Source: Mycobacteriaceae bacterium
Lineage (GTDB): Bacteria; Actinomycetota; Actinomycetes; Mycobacteriales; Mycobacteriaceae
DNA: 64,000 bases
Assembly: GCA_028726465.1 (NCBI GenBank)
Contig: JAQYQB010000026.1
Location: 124,001 to 188,000 of the forward strand
Direction: 5' to 3'
In this document: positions 29,272-38,264 of the stretch, one piece after another
How positions within the stretch are numbered: the stretch's first letter is position 1
How the letters are laid out: each line of letters begins with the position of its first letter
Translations under genes and position numbers: made by a program
The notes under the pieces: generated by a model
The model's input: only the letters and a program-made list of their open reading frames with translations
Databases searched by the model: none
What the model was told of the DNA's origin: nothing

Positions 29272-30306
29272 TTAGCGGGAAACCGTCTTCCCCACCGAGT
29301 GCAGGTCCTGGCAGGCCTCGATGACGCGCTCGGACATGCCCTGCTCGGCCTTCTTCAGGTAGGAGCGCGGGTCGTAGACCTTCTTGTTGCCCACCTCGCC
29401 GTCGATCTTGAACACGCCGTCGTAGTTGGCAAACATGTGGCGCGCGACCGGGTTGGTAAACGCGTACTGGGTGTCGGTGTCCACGTTCATCTTGATGACG
29501 CCGTAGCGCAGGGCCTCCTCGATCTTTTCCTTCTCAGAGCCGGAGCCGCCGTGGAAGACGAAGTCGAAGGGCTGGGCGCCCTCGTCTAGGCCGAGCTTCT
29601 TCTGCGCGGTCTGCTGGCCCTCCAGCAGGACCTCCGGGCGCAGCTTCACGTTGCCCGGCTTGTAGACGCCGTGGACGTTGCCGAAGGTGGCGGCCAGCAG
29701 GTAGCGGCCGTTCTCGCCGGTGCCCAGGGCGTCGATGGTCTTCTCGAAGTCCTCGACGGTGGTGTAGAGGTTGTCGCCAGCCTTGGCTTCCACGCCGTCT
29801 TCCTCGCCGCCGACGACGCCGATCTCAGCCTCCAGGATGATGTGGGCCTTACGGGCCTTTTCCAGCAGCTCCTGGGCGATCTCCAGGTTCTCATCGATCG
29901 GGATGGCGGAGCCGTCCCACATGTGGGACTGGAACAGCGGCAGCTCGCCGCGGTCGACGCGTTCCTGGGAGATGGCGATCAGCGGGCGGACGTAGTCGTC
30001 CAGCACTTCCTTCTGGCAGTGGTCGGTGTGCAGCGCGACGTTGATGCCGTAGTGCTTGGCGGCCTCGTGCGCGAAGGCGGCCAGCGCCTGGGCGCCCGCT
30101 ACCTTGTTCTTGACTGCCAGGCCGGAACCGAACTCCGCACCGCCGGTGGAGAACTGGATAATGCCGTCGGACTCGGCCTCCGCGAAGCCCTTGAGCGCAG
30201 CGTTGATGGTCTCCGAGGAGGTGCAGTTGATGGCCGGGAAGGCAAAGCCAGACTGCTTCGCCTCGTCCAGCATGGCGTTGTAGACCTCTGGGGTAGCAAT
30301 AGGCAT
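29272..30306 (-). CDS. fba: Class II fructose-bisphosphate aldolase
   Basis: This zinc enzyme splits fructose 1,6-bisphosphate in glycolysis. The 344-residue protein shows HTDHCQKEVL with the catalytic Asp and zinc-binding His, the loop EAEIGVVGGEEDG with the conserved glutamates, and FHGGSGSEKEKI. The start ATG 30306 has AAGGAAG 8 nt upstream. It is called fda in some corynebacterial annotations. An inverted repeat lies in its leader. Confidence 0.96.
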   Translation of the reverse strand: MPIATPEVYNAMLDEAKQSGFAFPAINCTSSETINAALKGFAEAESDGIIQFSTGGAEFGSGLAVKNKVAGAQALAAFAHEAAKHYGINVALHTDHCQKEVLDDYVRPLIAISQERVDRGELPLFQSHMWDGSAIPIDENLEIAQELLEKARKAHIILEAEIGVVGGEEDGVEAKAGDNLYTTVEDFEKTIDALGTGENGRYLLAATFGNVHGVYKPGNVKLRPEVLLEGQQTAQKKLGLDEGAQPFDFVFHGGSGSEKEKIEEALRYGVIKMNVDTDTQYAFTNPVARHMFANYDGVFKIDGEVGNKKVYDPRSYLKKAEQGMSERVIEACQDLHSVGKTVSR

Positions 30307-30322
30307 AGAAGTGAATCTTCCT

Positions 30323-30359
30323 TACTTGGTTCGCGTTTGACTTACTGCACTACCAAGTA
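30323..30359. promoter_or_regulatory. Inverted repeat in the aldolase leader/promoter
   Basis: TACTTGGT (30323-30330) and ACCAAGTA (30352-30359) are perfect 8-bp inverted copies 21 nt apart, just upstream of the ribosome binding site. They could be an operator or an mRNA hairpin; no known factor is assigned. Confidence 0.4.
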
Positions 30360-30448
30360 TGCCTGTGATTTGGCTTGCGCGCCGCAGGTCTTGGTTAAGG
30401 AAAGGTGTGAGTTTGTACCTAGCCGGTGTCTGGTCCCGGCTAGTGGGG

Positions 30449-31648
30449 CTAGCCCCGGCCTTCTGCGCGGTCGCGGGCGACGCGGGCGGCGGCCTCCATC
30501 AGCATCCAGCCGGACAGCTGCACCGACAGGTCGCGCTCCGCGATGCGGATGACGCCGACCTTCTCGCCCAGCGTGGTCGGGCCCAGGCCGAAGTTGTGGG
30601 GCAGGCGCGCGTCCGCGGTCCAGTCCGTGCCGAAGATGGGCAGACCGTCGACCTCCAGGCGGTGCTCCCAGACCGAGGCGGCCGAGGACATCACCAGGCG
30701 GGCGGCCAGCTTCTTCGCCGCGCGGTTGGCGGGCGAATCCCCCGGCAGGCGCACGGCCGCGCCCGCCAGGTAGCGCACCAGGATGCCCTTGAACAGGCCG
30801 CCGTCGCCGTCGCCGGTGTCCCAGTCGATGACCCCGGCGGGGGTGGCCATATACGAGGCGATGGCCTGGATGAGCCCGCGGATGCGGGTCAGGTACTTCA
30901 CGGTGTCCTCGGCGCGCTCGGCCTCCTGGACCGAGTCCAGGTGCTCCAGTGAGGAAAAGCCGGCGCGCTTGCGCAGGGCCAGCGCGATTTCCACGCAGGC
31001 GCCCAAGACCACGCCCTGGCAGTAGGGGTGCAGGTTGCGCACCCACTCCGGGCCGTCCATGCGCATGCGGATGCCGTCCATGATAAGCCCCTGGTCATCG
31101 ACCAGGTTTTCGTAGAGCCACTCGACGATCTTCTCGGCCTCCGCCAGGTGCCCCGTGCGCGCCAGCAGGATCGCCGCCGGCCCGTTGGAGGGCACGTTGA
31201 AGAAGTTCTCGCCCTCCCGCCACGGCAGCACGCCCAGGTGCTCGTCGCGGCCGGCGCGGATGTTGTCCTGCAGCTCCGCGAGCTTCGAGTAGGGCTTGAC
31301 CTTGCTCAGCTGCCCGGCGCGCTGCAGGGCGAGCGCCAGCCAGGCCTTGTCGTCGAAGTAGCGGTTGTTCTTCAGCGGGCTGAGGTTGCGCACTCGGATG
31401 CCGCGCACGGTTTCGGTGATCCGCTTGCGCCGCATCTTGGTGTTGTGGCGCTGGGCGGCATCCACCAGGCAGTCCAGGTAATGCGCCTGCCACCAGTAGT
31501 GCCAATGGAGGAAGATCTTTTCCTTGCCGGTGGGCGGCCAGCGCACGATTGCCAAGTTGGTCTTTGGCAGTCCCCACACGCGTGCTGCGTGGCGGTCATT
31601 GATGGCGGTTTCTGCCAGATCCGCGCGGTGTGCCCACTTTTCGTCCAC
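30449..31648 (-). CDS. Glycoside hydrolase family 76 protein (alpha-1,6-mannanase-like)
   Basis: The 399-residue protein has the GH76 alpha/alpha-barrel features: RYFDDKAWLALALQRAG with the catalytic aspartate pair region (YFDDKAW), NVPSNGPAAILLARTG, and LIMDGIRM. There is no signal peptide, so it would act in the cytoplasm or leave by another route. Substrates of bacterial GH76 enzymes are alpha-mannans; in corynebacteria the target could be mannan-containing lipoglycans, which is inference. The start is GTG 31648. The third gene upstream on this strand is pyrE. Confidence 0.78.
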   Translation of the reverse strand: MDEKWAHRADLAETAINDRHAARVWGLPKTNLAIVRWPPTGKEKIFLHWHYWWQAHYLDCLVDAAQRHNTKMRRKRITETVRGIRVRNLSPLKNNRYFDDKAWLALALQRAGQLSKVKPYSKLAELQDNIRAGRDEHLGVLPWREGENFFNVPSNGPAAILLARTGHLAEAEKIVEWLYENLVDDQGLIMDGIRMRMDGPEWVRNLHPYCQGVVLGACVEIALALRKRAGFSSLEHLDSVQEAERAEDTVKYLTRIRGLIQAIASYMATPAGVIDWDTGDGDGGLFKGILVRYLAGAAVRLPGDSPANRAAKKLAARLVMSSAASVWEHRLEVDGLPIFGTDWTADARLPHNFGLGPTTLGEKVGVIRIAERDLSVQLSGWMLMEAAARVARDRAEGRG

Positions 31649-31745
31649 TCAGGTGCCCTAATTTCAGTCGATCTATTACTCACAGGAAGTCTAGCGCGCT
31701 CCCAGCTCACACGTGCAATTTTGCGCAACTGGCTGGCGCCCCCGC

Positions 31746-32432
31746 CTACCAGCTGTGGGACAGATCCGCGTGCTGGCGGATCCAGGCATGCATGGCGATG
31801 CCGGCCGCCACGCCCGCGTTGATAGACCGGGTGGAACCGAACTGGGCGATGGAACAGGTCATCACCGCCCCGTCCTGGGCGGACTGGCTCACGCCGGGGC
31901 CTTCCTGCCCGAACAGGAGCAGGCATTTCTCCGGCAGCTCGGCGGTCTCCAGCGGCACGCAGCCCGGGGTGTTGTCGATGGCCACGACCGTCAGCCCCTC
32001 CTGCCCCGCCCACTCCAGCAGCTCTTCTACCGTGTCGTGGTGGGCCAGGTGCTGGTAGCGGTCCGTGACCATGGCGCCGCGGCGGTTCCAGCGGCGGCGG
32101 CCGACGATGTGGACCGTGTCCACCGCAAAGGCGTTGGCCGTGCGCACCACGGTGCCGATATTCGAGTCGTTCTCGAAGTTCTCAATGGCAATGTGCAGGC
32201 TGTGGCGCCGGCTATCGATGTCGGCGACGATCGCCTCGCGCCGCCAGTAGCGGTAGGCGTCCACCACGTTGCGGCGGTCGCCCTCGGCCAGCAGCTCCGG
32301 GTCGTAGCGCTCGGCCTCCAGGCCGGTGGGCCACGGCCCCTCCCACGGGCCGACCCCGTGCCGGCCCTCGTTCCATTCGGTGGGGCCGGGCTGTTGGTCG
32401 GCTTCGCTGCCGCGGGCGTCCGGCTTAAGCAA
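31746..32432 (-). CDS. SpoU/TrmH-family RNA 2'-O-methyltransferase
   Basis: The 228-residue protein carries the SPOUT knot motifs: NDSNIGTVVRTANAF, LLLFGQEGPGVS and IAQFGSTRSINAGVAAGIAM. It uses S-adenosylmethionine to methylate a tRNA or rRNA ribose; the site is not predictable. An N-terminal 60-residue extension precedes the fold. The start is TTG 32432, which overlaps the pyrE stop by 8 nt and has GGAGG 8-9 nt upstream, so translation is coupled to pyrE. Confidence 0.85.
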   Translation of the reverse strand: MLKPDARGSEADQQPGPTEWNEGRHGVGPWEGPWPTGLEAERYDPELLAEGDRRNVVDAYRYWRREAIVADIDSRRHSLHIAIENFENDSNIGTVVRTANAFAVDTVHIVGRRRWNRRGAMVTDRYQHLAHHDTVEELLEWAGQEGLTVVAIDNTPGCVPLETAELPEKCLLLFGQEGPGVSQSAQDGAVMTCSIAQFGSTRSINAGVAAGIAMHAWIRQHADLSHSW

Positions 32433-32970
32433 GGTCGAGGTCCTCCAGGCCCAGCAGGAAGCGGTATTCCAGTCCCTCGGCCGCGATGGCTTTGTCCGCG
32501 CCGGTGGCGCGATCCACGACGGTGGCGATGCCGACGACCTCGGCGCCGGCCTCGCGCAGGGCGGCCACCGCGGTCAGCGGGGAGTTGCCCGTGGTGGTGG
32601 TGTCCTCGACCACCAGGACCTTCTTGCCCTGAACGTCAGCGCCCTCGATGCGGCGCTGCATGCCGTGCTTCTTGGCCTCCTTGCGCACCACGAAGGCGTC
32701 GATCGGGCGGCCGTCCGCGTGCATGATGGAGGTGGCCACCGGGTCCGCGCCCAGGGTCAGGCCGCCGACCGCGGCGAAGTCCCAGTCCGCGGTCAACTCG
32801 CGCAGCAGCGCGCCGATCAGCCGGGAGGCCTCGTGCTGCAGGGTCGCCCGGCGCAGGTCGACGTAGTAGTCCGCTTCCTTACCCGAGGACAGAGTCACCT
32901 TGCCGTGCACCACGGCCAGCTTTTTGACCAGCTCGGCTAGTTGGCTCTTTTTCTGCTCGTCCAGCTTCAT
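32425..32970 (-). CDS. pyrE: Orotate phosphoribosyltransferase
   Basis: The enzyme makes orotidine 5'-phosphate from orotate and PRPP in pyrimidine synthesis. The 181-residue sequence has the PRPP-binding motif VLVVEDTTTTGNSPL, the flexible-loop RKEAKKHGMQRRIEG, and SGKEADYYVDLR near the N-terminus. AAAGGAG lies about 14 nt before ATG 32970, rather far. It heads an operon with the methyltransferase gene. Confidence 0.94.
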   Translation of the reverse strand: MKLDEQKKSQLAELVKKLAVVHGKVTLSSGKEADYYVDLRRATLQHEASRLIGALLRELTADWDFAAVGGLTLGADPVATSIMHADGRPIDAFVVRKEAKKHGMQRRIEGADVQGKKVLVVEDTTTTGNSPLTAVAALREAGAEVVGIATVVDRATGADKAIAAEGLEYRFLLGLEDLDLA

Positions 32971-33106
32971 GAGGTTTAAAAACTCCTTTGCTTAGCCCGC
33001 GCGGGACGAAGTCTGCGTCCGCTACTCGCGCAACTGCGTTTTTGTTGTTTTCTCGCTGTTTTCTAGCTTAAGACACCCCGTGGGTGAAAACCACGCCCAG
33101 GGCGCC

Positions 33107-34531
33107 TTAGGCGTCGCGGTTGTCGTCGCCTTCTTGGTGGTCGTTGTGGTCGCTGGGCTCGGCGGGGTCGCGGACGGGGTGCTCCGGGATATCCCCGATG
33201 GGGCCCAGCTCGGCTTCGATCTCGTCGAAGATCGAGGAACCTCGGCCCAGGTCGCGCGGCAGGCGGGCGACGGATTCGTCCGCGTGCGGGCGCTCCTGCC
33301 CGTCGGCGATGGCGTCCACCTCGTCCGCGCCCAGCGCGCGGTGCTCCATGGAGCCGTGGGCGGCGCCGGCCCGGCGGCTGGGCAGCACCATCGGTTCCTC
33401 CGGGCGCTGGACCGGCGGGCGCGCCATGTCCTCGGCGGGGTTGGGCACCGCGGTCGGGCCCGTCGGCGCGACCGGCTGCGGCGGCGGCACCACGCGCGTG
33501 GGATCCCCCTGTTCCGGGTGGTAGACCAGCCCGGCGGCCGGGCGCGGCGGCAGCACGCGGGCGACGTCCGCCAGCACCGCCATCGGGGCGAGCATCTCAT
33601 CCCACTCGGCGCTGCGGGCGGTCTTGTCGGTCTGCGCGAGTACCCATTCGTTTTCCATCCACACCGCGGTCACTGCCTCCGGCAGGTATTCCAGCCCGGT
33701 GGCCAAGCGGTCGTCGCTCATGCGCTCGACCACGCCCGGCTCCGTGGCGTAGACGCTAAAGCCGGCGATCTCGTTCGCGGCGACCAGGTCCTCCGAGGCC
33801 TCTTCCACCAGCGGCAGGCCCGTGCGGCGGAAATCCACCACCACGTCGGAGCTCGCGCCGGTGCGCAGCGCCATCACGTTGACTCCGCCCAGGTCGAGCA
33901 GGAAAAGCTCGTGGCCGAAGACCGTGCCGTGGGCGATGTCCCGCGGGCGCGCGCCCCCGGCCGCCGCGCCCCGCGTCCACTCGTCCGCCAGGTAGGAATC
34001 CTCCTTGGCGAAGTCGAAGCCGTGCTGGTTTGCCCAGGCCTTGCGCTCCCGGCGCAGCGCGCCCGGCAGCATCGGGCGCCCGATCTTCTTCTTCGGCACC
34101 GCCTTCGGGGCCGGCTCCGGCTCCTCCGCGCTGGCGGCTTCCGGGGCCTCCGGGGCCTCGGCTGCTTCTTCCGGTTCCGCGGCTTCCTCGTCCCAGCCGT
34201 CGTCGGCAGCGTCGACGCCTTCCGGCTCGGGGCTATCGACCTCGGCGGTCTCGGGGTCGTCGTCCTCTTCGTAGACGATGTCCGGCGCCGGCGAGGGATC
34301 CGGCTCCGGCACCTCGGACGGGGCCTCGGCCTTGCCCCAGGTCTCGGGCTCGGTCTCGGGTTCGGTATCGGCCGAGGGGGCATCGGCAGCGTCAAGGCTG
34401 TCGGCACGGCTGTCATCGCGCTCGGCCAGCGAGCGCTGCTGCGCGGCTTCCTGGGTCTGGGCGGCGCGCCACAGGAAGACTGCGCCCGCAACAGCCAGCA
34501 GGGCCAGGATCAAAAGCAAAATAGGTGTCAT
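33107..34531 (-). CDS. Membrane-anchored acidic protein of unknown function
   Basis: The 474-residue protein starts with one transmembrane helix (MTPILLLILALLAVAGAVFL), followed by about 130 residues very rich in Glu, Ala, Pro and Asp. A globular domain then begins near GRPMLPGALRRERKAWANQHGFDFA (split here by my reading) and runs to about residue 340, followed by a Pro-rich and acidic tail. No catalytic motif is seen. The orientation places the globular part in the cytoplasm if the N-terminus is outside, which is uncertain. TAAACT lies 9 nt upstream of ATG 34531. Homologues in the same place in C. glutamicum are also uncharacterised. Confidence 0.65.
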   Translation of the reverse strand: MTPILLLILALLAVAGAVFLWRAAQTQEAAQQRSLAERDDSRADSLDAADAPSADTEPETEPETWGKAEAPSEVPEPDPSPAPDIVYEEDDDPETAEVDSPEPEGVDAADDGWDEEAAEPEEAAEAPEAPEAASAEEPEPAPKAVPKKKIGRPMLPGALRRERKAWANQHGFDFAKEDSYLADEWTRGAAAGGARPRDIAHGTVFGHELFLLDLGGVNVMALRTGASSDVVVDFRRTGLPLVEEASEDLVAANEIAGFSVYATEPGVVERMSDDRLATGLEYLPEAVTAVWMENEWVLAQTDKTARSAEWDEMLAPMAVLADVARVLPPRPAAGLVYHPEQGDPTRVVPPPQPVAPTGPTAVPNPAEDMARPPVQRPEEPMVLPSRRAGAAHGSMEHRALGADEVDAIADGQERPHADESVARLPRDLGRGSSIFDEIEAELGPIGDIPEHPVRDPAEPSDHNDHQEGDDNRDA

Positions 34532-34588
34532 TAGCGCCTTAGTTTACTGCCTCCCGCGGCGGCGCGCGGGCGGTGGGGCCGAAGGGTT

Positions 34589-35443
34589 TTAGGCGCCGAG
34601 GGACTCGCGGTCGCCGCGCTCGACCGGGTTGGTCGCATCCGCCGACCACTGCGACCAACCGCCGACGTAGTGGCGCGCGCCGGTCAGGCCCACCCAGTCC
34701 ATGGTGGCCAGGGCCAGGCCGGAGTGGTTTCCGGAACCGGAGTAGACGATGGCGTCCTTGACGTTGTCCTCGTTGATGCCGGCGTTGTGGAAGACCTCGC
34801 GGATCTCCTCCTGGGTCTTCCAGGTGCGGTCCGCGTGGTGCAGGTAGCGCTCCGGCACGTTGACCGCGCCCGGGATGTGCCCGGCTTTGAGGTCGAGGTT
34901 CTCGCGACGGCCGGCAAAGCGGTTGGGCTCGCGGGTATCAATCAGGATGCCGTCGTGCTCCTTGACCTCGTCGATGGTGGCGACCATGTCCGGGTTGGGG
35001 TCCACGGTGGCGTTGGTCTCCACGGAGATATTGCCCGGGCCGGTCAGGGTGGGCAGCTGCTCCCGGCGCCAGTGGGCCAGGCCGCCGTCGAGGACGCGCA
35101 CGTCCTCGATGCCCGCCCAGCGCAAGATCCACCACGCGCGGCCGGAGAAGAGCCCGCGGCCCTCGTCGTAGACGACGACCGGGCGGTCCTTGCGCAGGCC
35201 CCAGGTCACGAACCATTCCTGCAGCTTGTCCGGATCCGGCAGCGGGTTGCGGCCGTTGCGGGAGCCCGGCAGGCCCGCCATGGCGGCGGAGACGTCGCAG
35301 AGCTGGGCGGTCGGGATGTGGAGTGCGTGGAACTGGTTCCGGGCGCTGTTTTCACCCGAGCCCCACAGGCAGGCCAGAACGGTGAGGCGATCGCCGGCGT
35401 AGATGGCATCGAAAAGCTCGCGGGGGGAGACCAAAATACTCAT
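34589..35443 (-). CDS. Two-domain rhodanese-like sulfurtransferase with a serine at the active-site position
   Basis: The 284-residue protein has two rhodanese domains. The first (MSILVSPRELFDAI to about 140) is the inactive-type domain. The second contains ILIDTREPNRFAGRRENLDL and AGHIPGAVNVPE, as in SseA/thiosulfate sulfurtransferases. The expected catalytic cysteine at the start of the active-site loop is replaced: the sequence is VYSGSGNHSGLAL, where active enzymes have CGSG. Sulfur transfer is therefore doubtful. ATG 35443 follows TAGAGT by 7 nt. In C. glutamicum the gene at this place is annotated as sseA. Confidence 0.8.
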   Translation of the reverse strand: MSILVSPRELFDAIYAGDRLTVLACLWGSGENSARNQFHALHIPTAQLCDVSAAMAGLPGSRNGRNPLPDPDKLQEWFVTWGLRKDRPVVVYDEGRGLFSGRAWWILRWAGIEDVRVLDGGLAHWRREQLPTLTGPGNISVETNATVDPNPDMVATIDEVKEHDGILIDTREPNRFAGRRENLDLKAGHIPGAVNVPERYLHHADRTWKTQEEIREVFHNAGINEDNVKDAIVYSGSGNHSGLALATMDWVGLTGARHYVGGWSQWSADATNPVERGDRESLGA

Positions 35444-35450
35444 GTTTCCC

Positions 35451-35456
35451 ACTCTA
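35451..35456 (-). promoter_or_regulatory. -10 box TAGAGT of the rhodanese gene
   Basis: Minus-strand TAGAGT is followed by 7 nt and ATG 35443, the leaderless spacing, and fixes the start. Confidence 0.45.
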
Positions 35457-35511
35457 GAGCCAAAGCGGCCGCGCCGCCCGCCGTGGCGGCATGACCTGGA
35501 CGCGCGCAGGC

Positions 35512-35557
35512 AAAAGGCCCCGGCCACCCCGTCACGATTGGCGGGAAAGCCGGGGCC
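35512..35557 (-). terminator. Rho-independent terminator of clpB
   Basis: GGCCCCGGC (35516-35524) and GCCGGGGCC (35549-35557) form a perfect 9-bp stem. Read on the minus strand it is followed by TTTTG, 14 nt beyond the clpB stop. Confidence 0.8.
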
Positions 35558-35570
35558 TAGCCGCGGGCCT

Positions 35571-38147
35571 TTAGTCCTCCGACTGCTCGGTGGACTGCAT
35601 GTCCAGGGACTCGCCGTCCGCGGCCACGGTGACCCGCACGATGTCACCGTCGCGGATCTCGCCGGCCAACAGCTTGCGGGCCAGCTTGTCGCCGATGGCC
35701 TGCTGGGTGAGCCGGCGCAGCGGGCGGGCGCCGTAGTCCGGGTCGTAGCCGCGCTCGCCCAGCCAGGTCTTGGCCTCGTCCGCCACGTCCAGCGTCAGGC
35801 GCTTGGCGGCCAGGCGCTCGGCCAGGTTAGCCAGCTGGATGTCCACGATGCCGCGCAGCAACTCCGTCGACAAGCTCTCGAACATCACCACGTCGTCCAG
35901 GCGGTTGATGAATTCCGGCTTGAAGGCCTTCTTCACCGCCGCCATGGTCTCCTCCTTCGTGCCGCCGGCACCCAGGTTGGAGGTCAGGATGATGACCGTG
36001 TTGCGGAAGTCCACCGTGCGGCCCTGGCCGTCGGTCAGGCGACCTTCGTCCAGCACCTGCAGCAGGACGTCGAAGACGTCCGGGTGGGCCTTTTCCACCT
36101 CGTCGAAGAGCACCAGCGTGTACGGGCGGCGGCGGACCGCCTCCGTGAGCTGGCCGCCGGCCTCGTGGCCGACGTATCCCGGAGGGGCACCAACCAGGCG
36201 GGAGACGGAGTGCTTCTCCCCGTACTCCGACATGTCGATGCGCACCATCGCCGAGGCATCATCGAACAGGAAGTCCGCCAGGGCCTTGGCCAGCTCGGTC
36301 TTACCGACGCCGGTCGGGCCCAGGAAGAGGAAGGAGCCGGTCGGACGGTTCGGGTCCGCGACCCCGGCGCGCGAGCGGCGCACCGCGTCCGAGACGGCCT
36401 TGACGGCCTCGGACTGGCCAACCACGCGGCGGCCCAGGATCTCTTCCATGTTCAGCAGCTTCTCGGTCTCGCCCTCGAGCATCTTCCCGGCCGGGATACC
36501 CGTCCACGCGGAGACGACCTCCGCGATGACGTCCGGGCTGACCTCCTCGGTCAGCATGGAGTTGGTCTCCGACTGGGCGTGGGCGCGGGATTCGGCGTCG
36601 GCCAGCTGCTTCTCCAGCTCCGGGATGCGCCCGTAGCGCAGCTCCGAGACCAGCTCGTAGTCGCCGTCGCGCTCGGCGATTTCCGCCTTGCGCTTGAGCT
36701 CCTCGAGCTCCTCCTTGGCCTCCTGGACCTCGTCGATAGCCTTCTTCTCGTTAGCCCAGCGGGCCTTGAGCTCGCCCAGCTTCTCCCGCTCGTCGGCCAG
36801 CTCCTGCTGGAGCTTGGCCAGGCGGTCCCGGCTGGCGGCGTCGGATTCCTTCTTCAGCGCCAGCTCTTCGATCTCCAGCCGGCGGACGACGCGCTCGAGC
36901 TCATCAATTTCCTGCGGGGAGGAGTCGATTTCCATCCGCAGGCGGGAGCCGGCCTCATCGACCAGGTCGATGGCCTTGTCCGGCAGGAAGCGGTTGGTGA
37001 TATAGCGGTTGGATAGCTCCGCCGCCGAGACCAGCGCCGAGTCCTGGATGCGCACGCCGTGGTGCACCTCGTAGCGCTCCTTGAGGCCACGCAGGATGCC
37101 GATGGTGTCCTCCACCGAGGGCTCGCCCACGTAGACCTGCTGGAAGCGGCGCTCCAGGGCCGCGTCCTTCTCGATGTACTTGCGGTACTCGTCCAGGGTG
37201 GTCGCGCCGACCAGGCGCAGCTCGCCGCGGGCCAGCATGGGCTTAATCATGTTGCCCGCGTCCATCGAGCCCTCGCCCGTCGCGCCGGCGCCGACCAGGG
37301 TGTGCAGCTCATCGATGAAGGTGATGATCTGGCCCTCGGAGGCCTTAATCTCATCGAGCACCGCCTTCAGGCGCTCCTCGAACTCGCCGCGGTACTTCGC
37401 GCCGGCGACCATCGAGCCAAGGTCCAAGCTAATGAGGGTCTTGCCCTTCAACGACTCCGGCACGTCGCCGGCCACGATGCGGCGGGCCAGGCCCTCCACA
37501 ATCGAGGTCTTACCGACGCCGGGCTCACCGATGAGCACCGGGTTGTTCTTGGTACGGCGAGACAGGACCTGAACCACGCGGCGGATTTCCTGATCGCGGC
37601 CGATAACCGGGTCAATCTTGCCTTCCCGGGCCCGGGCGGTCAGATCCGTGGAGTACTTCTCCAGGGCCTGGAACTGGTCCTCCGGGTTTTCGGTGTTGAC
37701 CTTGGCGGCCCCGCGCACCGACGGGAACGCGCCCTTAATGGCGTCGTAGGTAGCGCCGCGGCCGGTCAACAGCTCCGCCGCGTCCGTCTTCGAGCCGGCG
37801 ATGGCTGCCAGCAGCACCTCGGTCGAGACGTAGTCATCCCCTAATTCGCCCGCCAACTCCTGGGCCCGGGTCAGCACGTTGAGCGCGTCCCGGTTGAAGT
37901 TCGGGTTGGCCATGTTGGCCCCTTCGGCCTTCGGGTAACCGTCGACCAGCGCGCGGGCCTCCTGCAGTACGGTCTGCGGGTCCACGCCGGTGGCCTTCAG
38001 CACCGGGGCAGCGATGCCGTCCTGCTGGTCCAGGATGGCCGCCAGCAGGTGGGCCGGGCGAATATCCGGGTTCCCACCCGCGGAGGCGGTCTGCAGCGCC
38101 TGCTGCAGGGCCTCCTGAGTCTTCGTAGTTGGGTTGAATGAGTTCAT
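35571..38147 (-). CDS. clpB: ClpB disaggregase chaperone
   Basis: This AAA+ chaperone works with DnaK to dissolve protein aggregates. The 858-residue protein contains the Clp N-domain, AAA-1 with Walker [15 protein letters not shown] near residue 200, the coiled-coil middle domain (about 400-530, heptad-rich with many Glu/Arg/Lys), AAA-2 with [14 protein letters not shown] and the sensor [11 protein letters not shown], and no LGF loop for ClpP. The length is standard. Its promoter region carries a SigH-type promoter overlapped by an HspR HAIR element, so heat induction is expected. Confidence 0.96.
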   Translation of the reverse strand: MNSFNPTTKTQEALQQALQTASAGGNPDIRPAHLLAAILDQQDGIAAPVLKATGVDPQTVLQEARALVDGYPKAEGANMANPNFNRDALNVLTRAQELAGELGDDYVSTEVLLAAIAGSKTDAAELLTGRGATYDAIKGAFPSVRGAAKVNTENPEDQFQALEKYSTDLTARAREGKIDPVIGRDQEIRRVVQVLSRRTKNNPVLIGEPGVGKTSIVEGLARRIVAGDVPESLKGKTLISLDLGSMVAGAKYRGEFEERLKAVLDEIKASEGQIITFIDELHTLVGAGATGEGSMDAGNMIKPMLARGELRLVGATTLDEYRKYIEKDAALERRFQQVYVGEPSVEDTIGILRGLKERYEVHHGVRIQDSALVSAAELSNRYITNRFLPDKAIDLVDEAGSRLRMEIDSSPQEIDELERVVRRLEIEELALKKESDAASRDRLAKLQQELADEREKLGELKARWANEKKAIDEVQEAKEELEELKRKAEIAERDGDYELVSELRYGRIPELEKQLADAESRAHAQSETNSMLTEEVSPDVIAEVVSAWTGIPAGKMLEGETEKLLNMEEILGRRVVGQSEAVKAVSDAVRRSRAGVADPNRPTGSFLFLGPTGVGKTELAKALADFLFDDASAMVRIDMSEYGEKHSVSRLVGAPPGYVGHEAGGQLTEAVRRRPYTLVLFDEVEKAHPDVFDVLLQVLDEGRLTDGQGRTVDFRNTVIILTSNLGAGGTKEETMAAVKKAFKPEFINRLDDVVMFESLSTELLRGIVDIQLANLAERLAAKRLTLDVADEAKTWLGERGYDPDYGARPLRRLTQQAIGDKLARKLLAGEIRDGDIVRVTVAADGESLDMQSTEQSED

Positions 38148-38220
38148 AATCTGCTTTCTCCTTTAAGTAAATCTCCCTACCTCGGGGAGGTGATCCCACT
38201 GTAGAGGCTTCACTAGATGT

Positions 38221-38253
38221 AACGCAGACAAACTTGAGTATATTCCACTCAAC
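38221..38253 (-). promoter_or_regulatory. SigH promoter overlapped by an HspR operator (HAIR) upstream of clpB
   Basis: On the minus strand GGAA (forward 38243-38246) and GTT (38221-38223) are 19 nt apart, matching the SigH consensus GGAA-N18-20-GTT. The HAIR inverted repeat CTTGAGT-N7-ACTCAAC (38233-38253) overlaps the -35 element, so bound HspR should block SigH polymerase. Confidence 0.8.
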
Positions 38254-38264
38254 TTTCGAAAATC

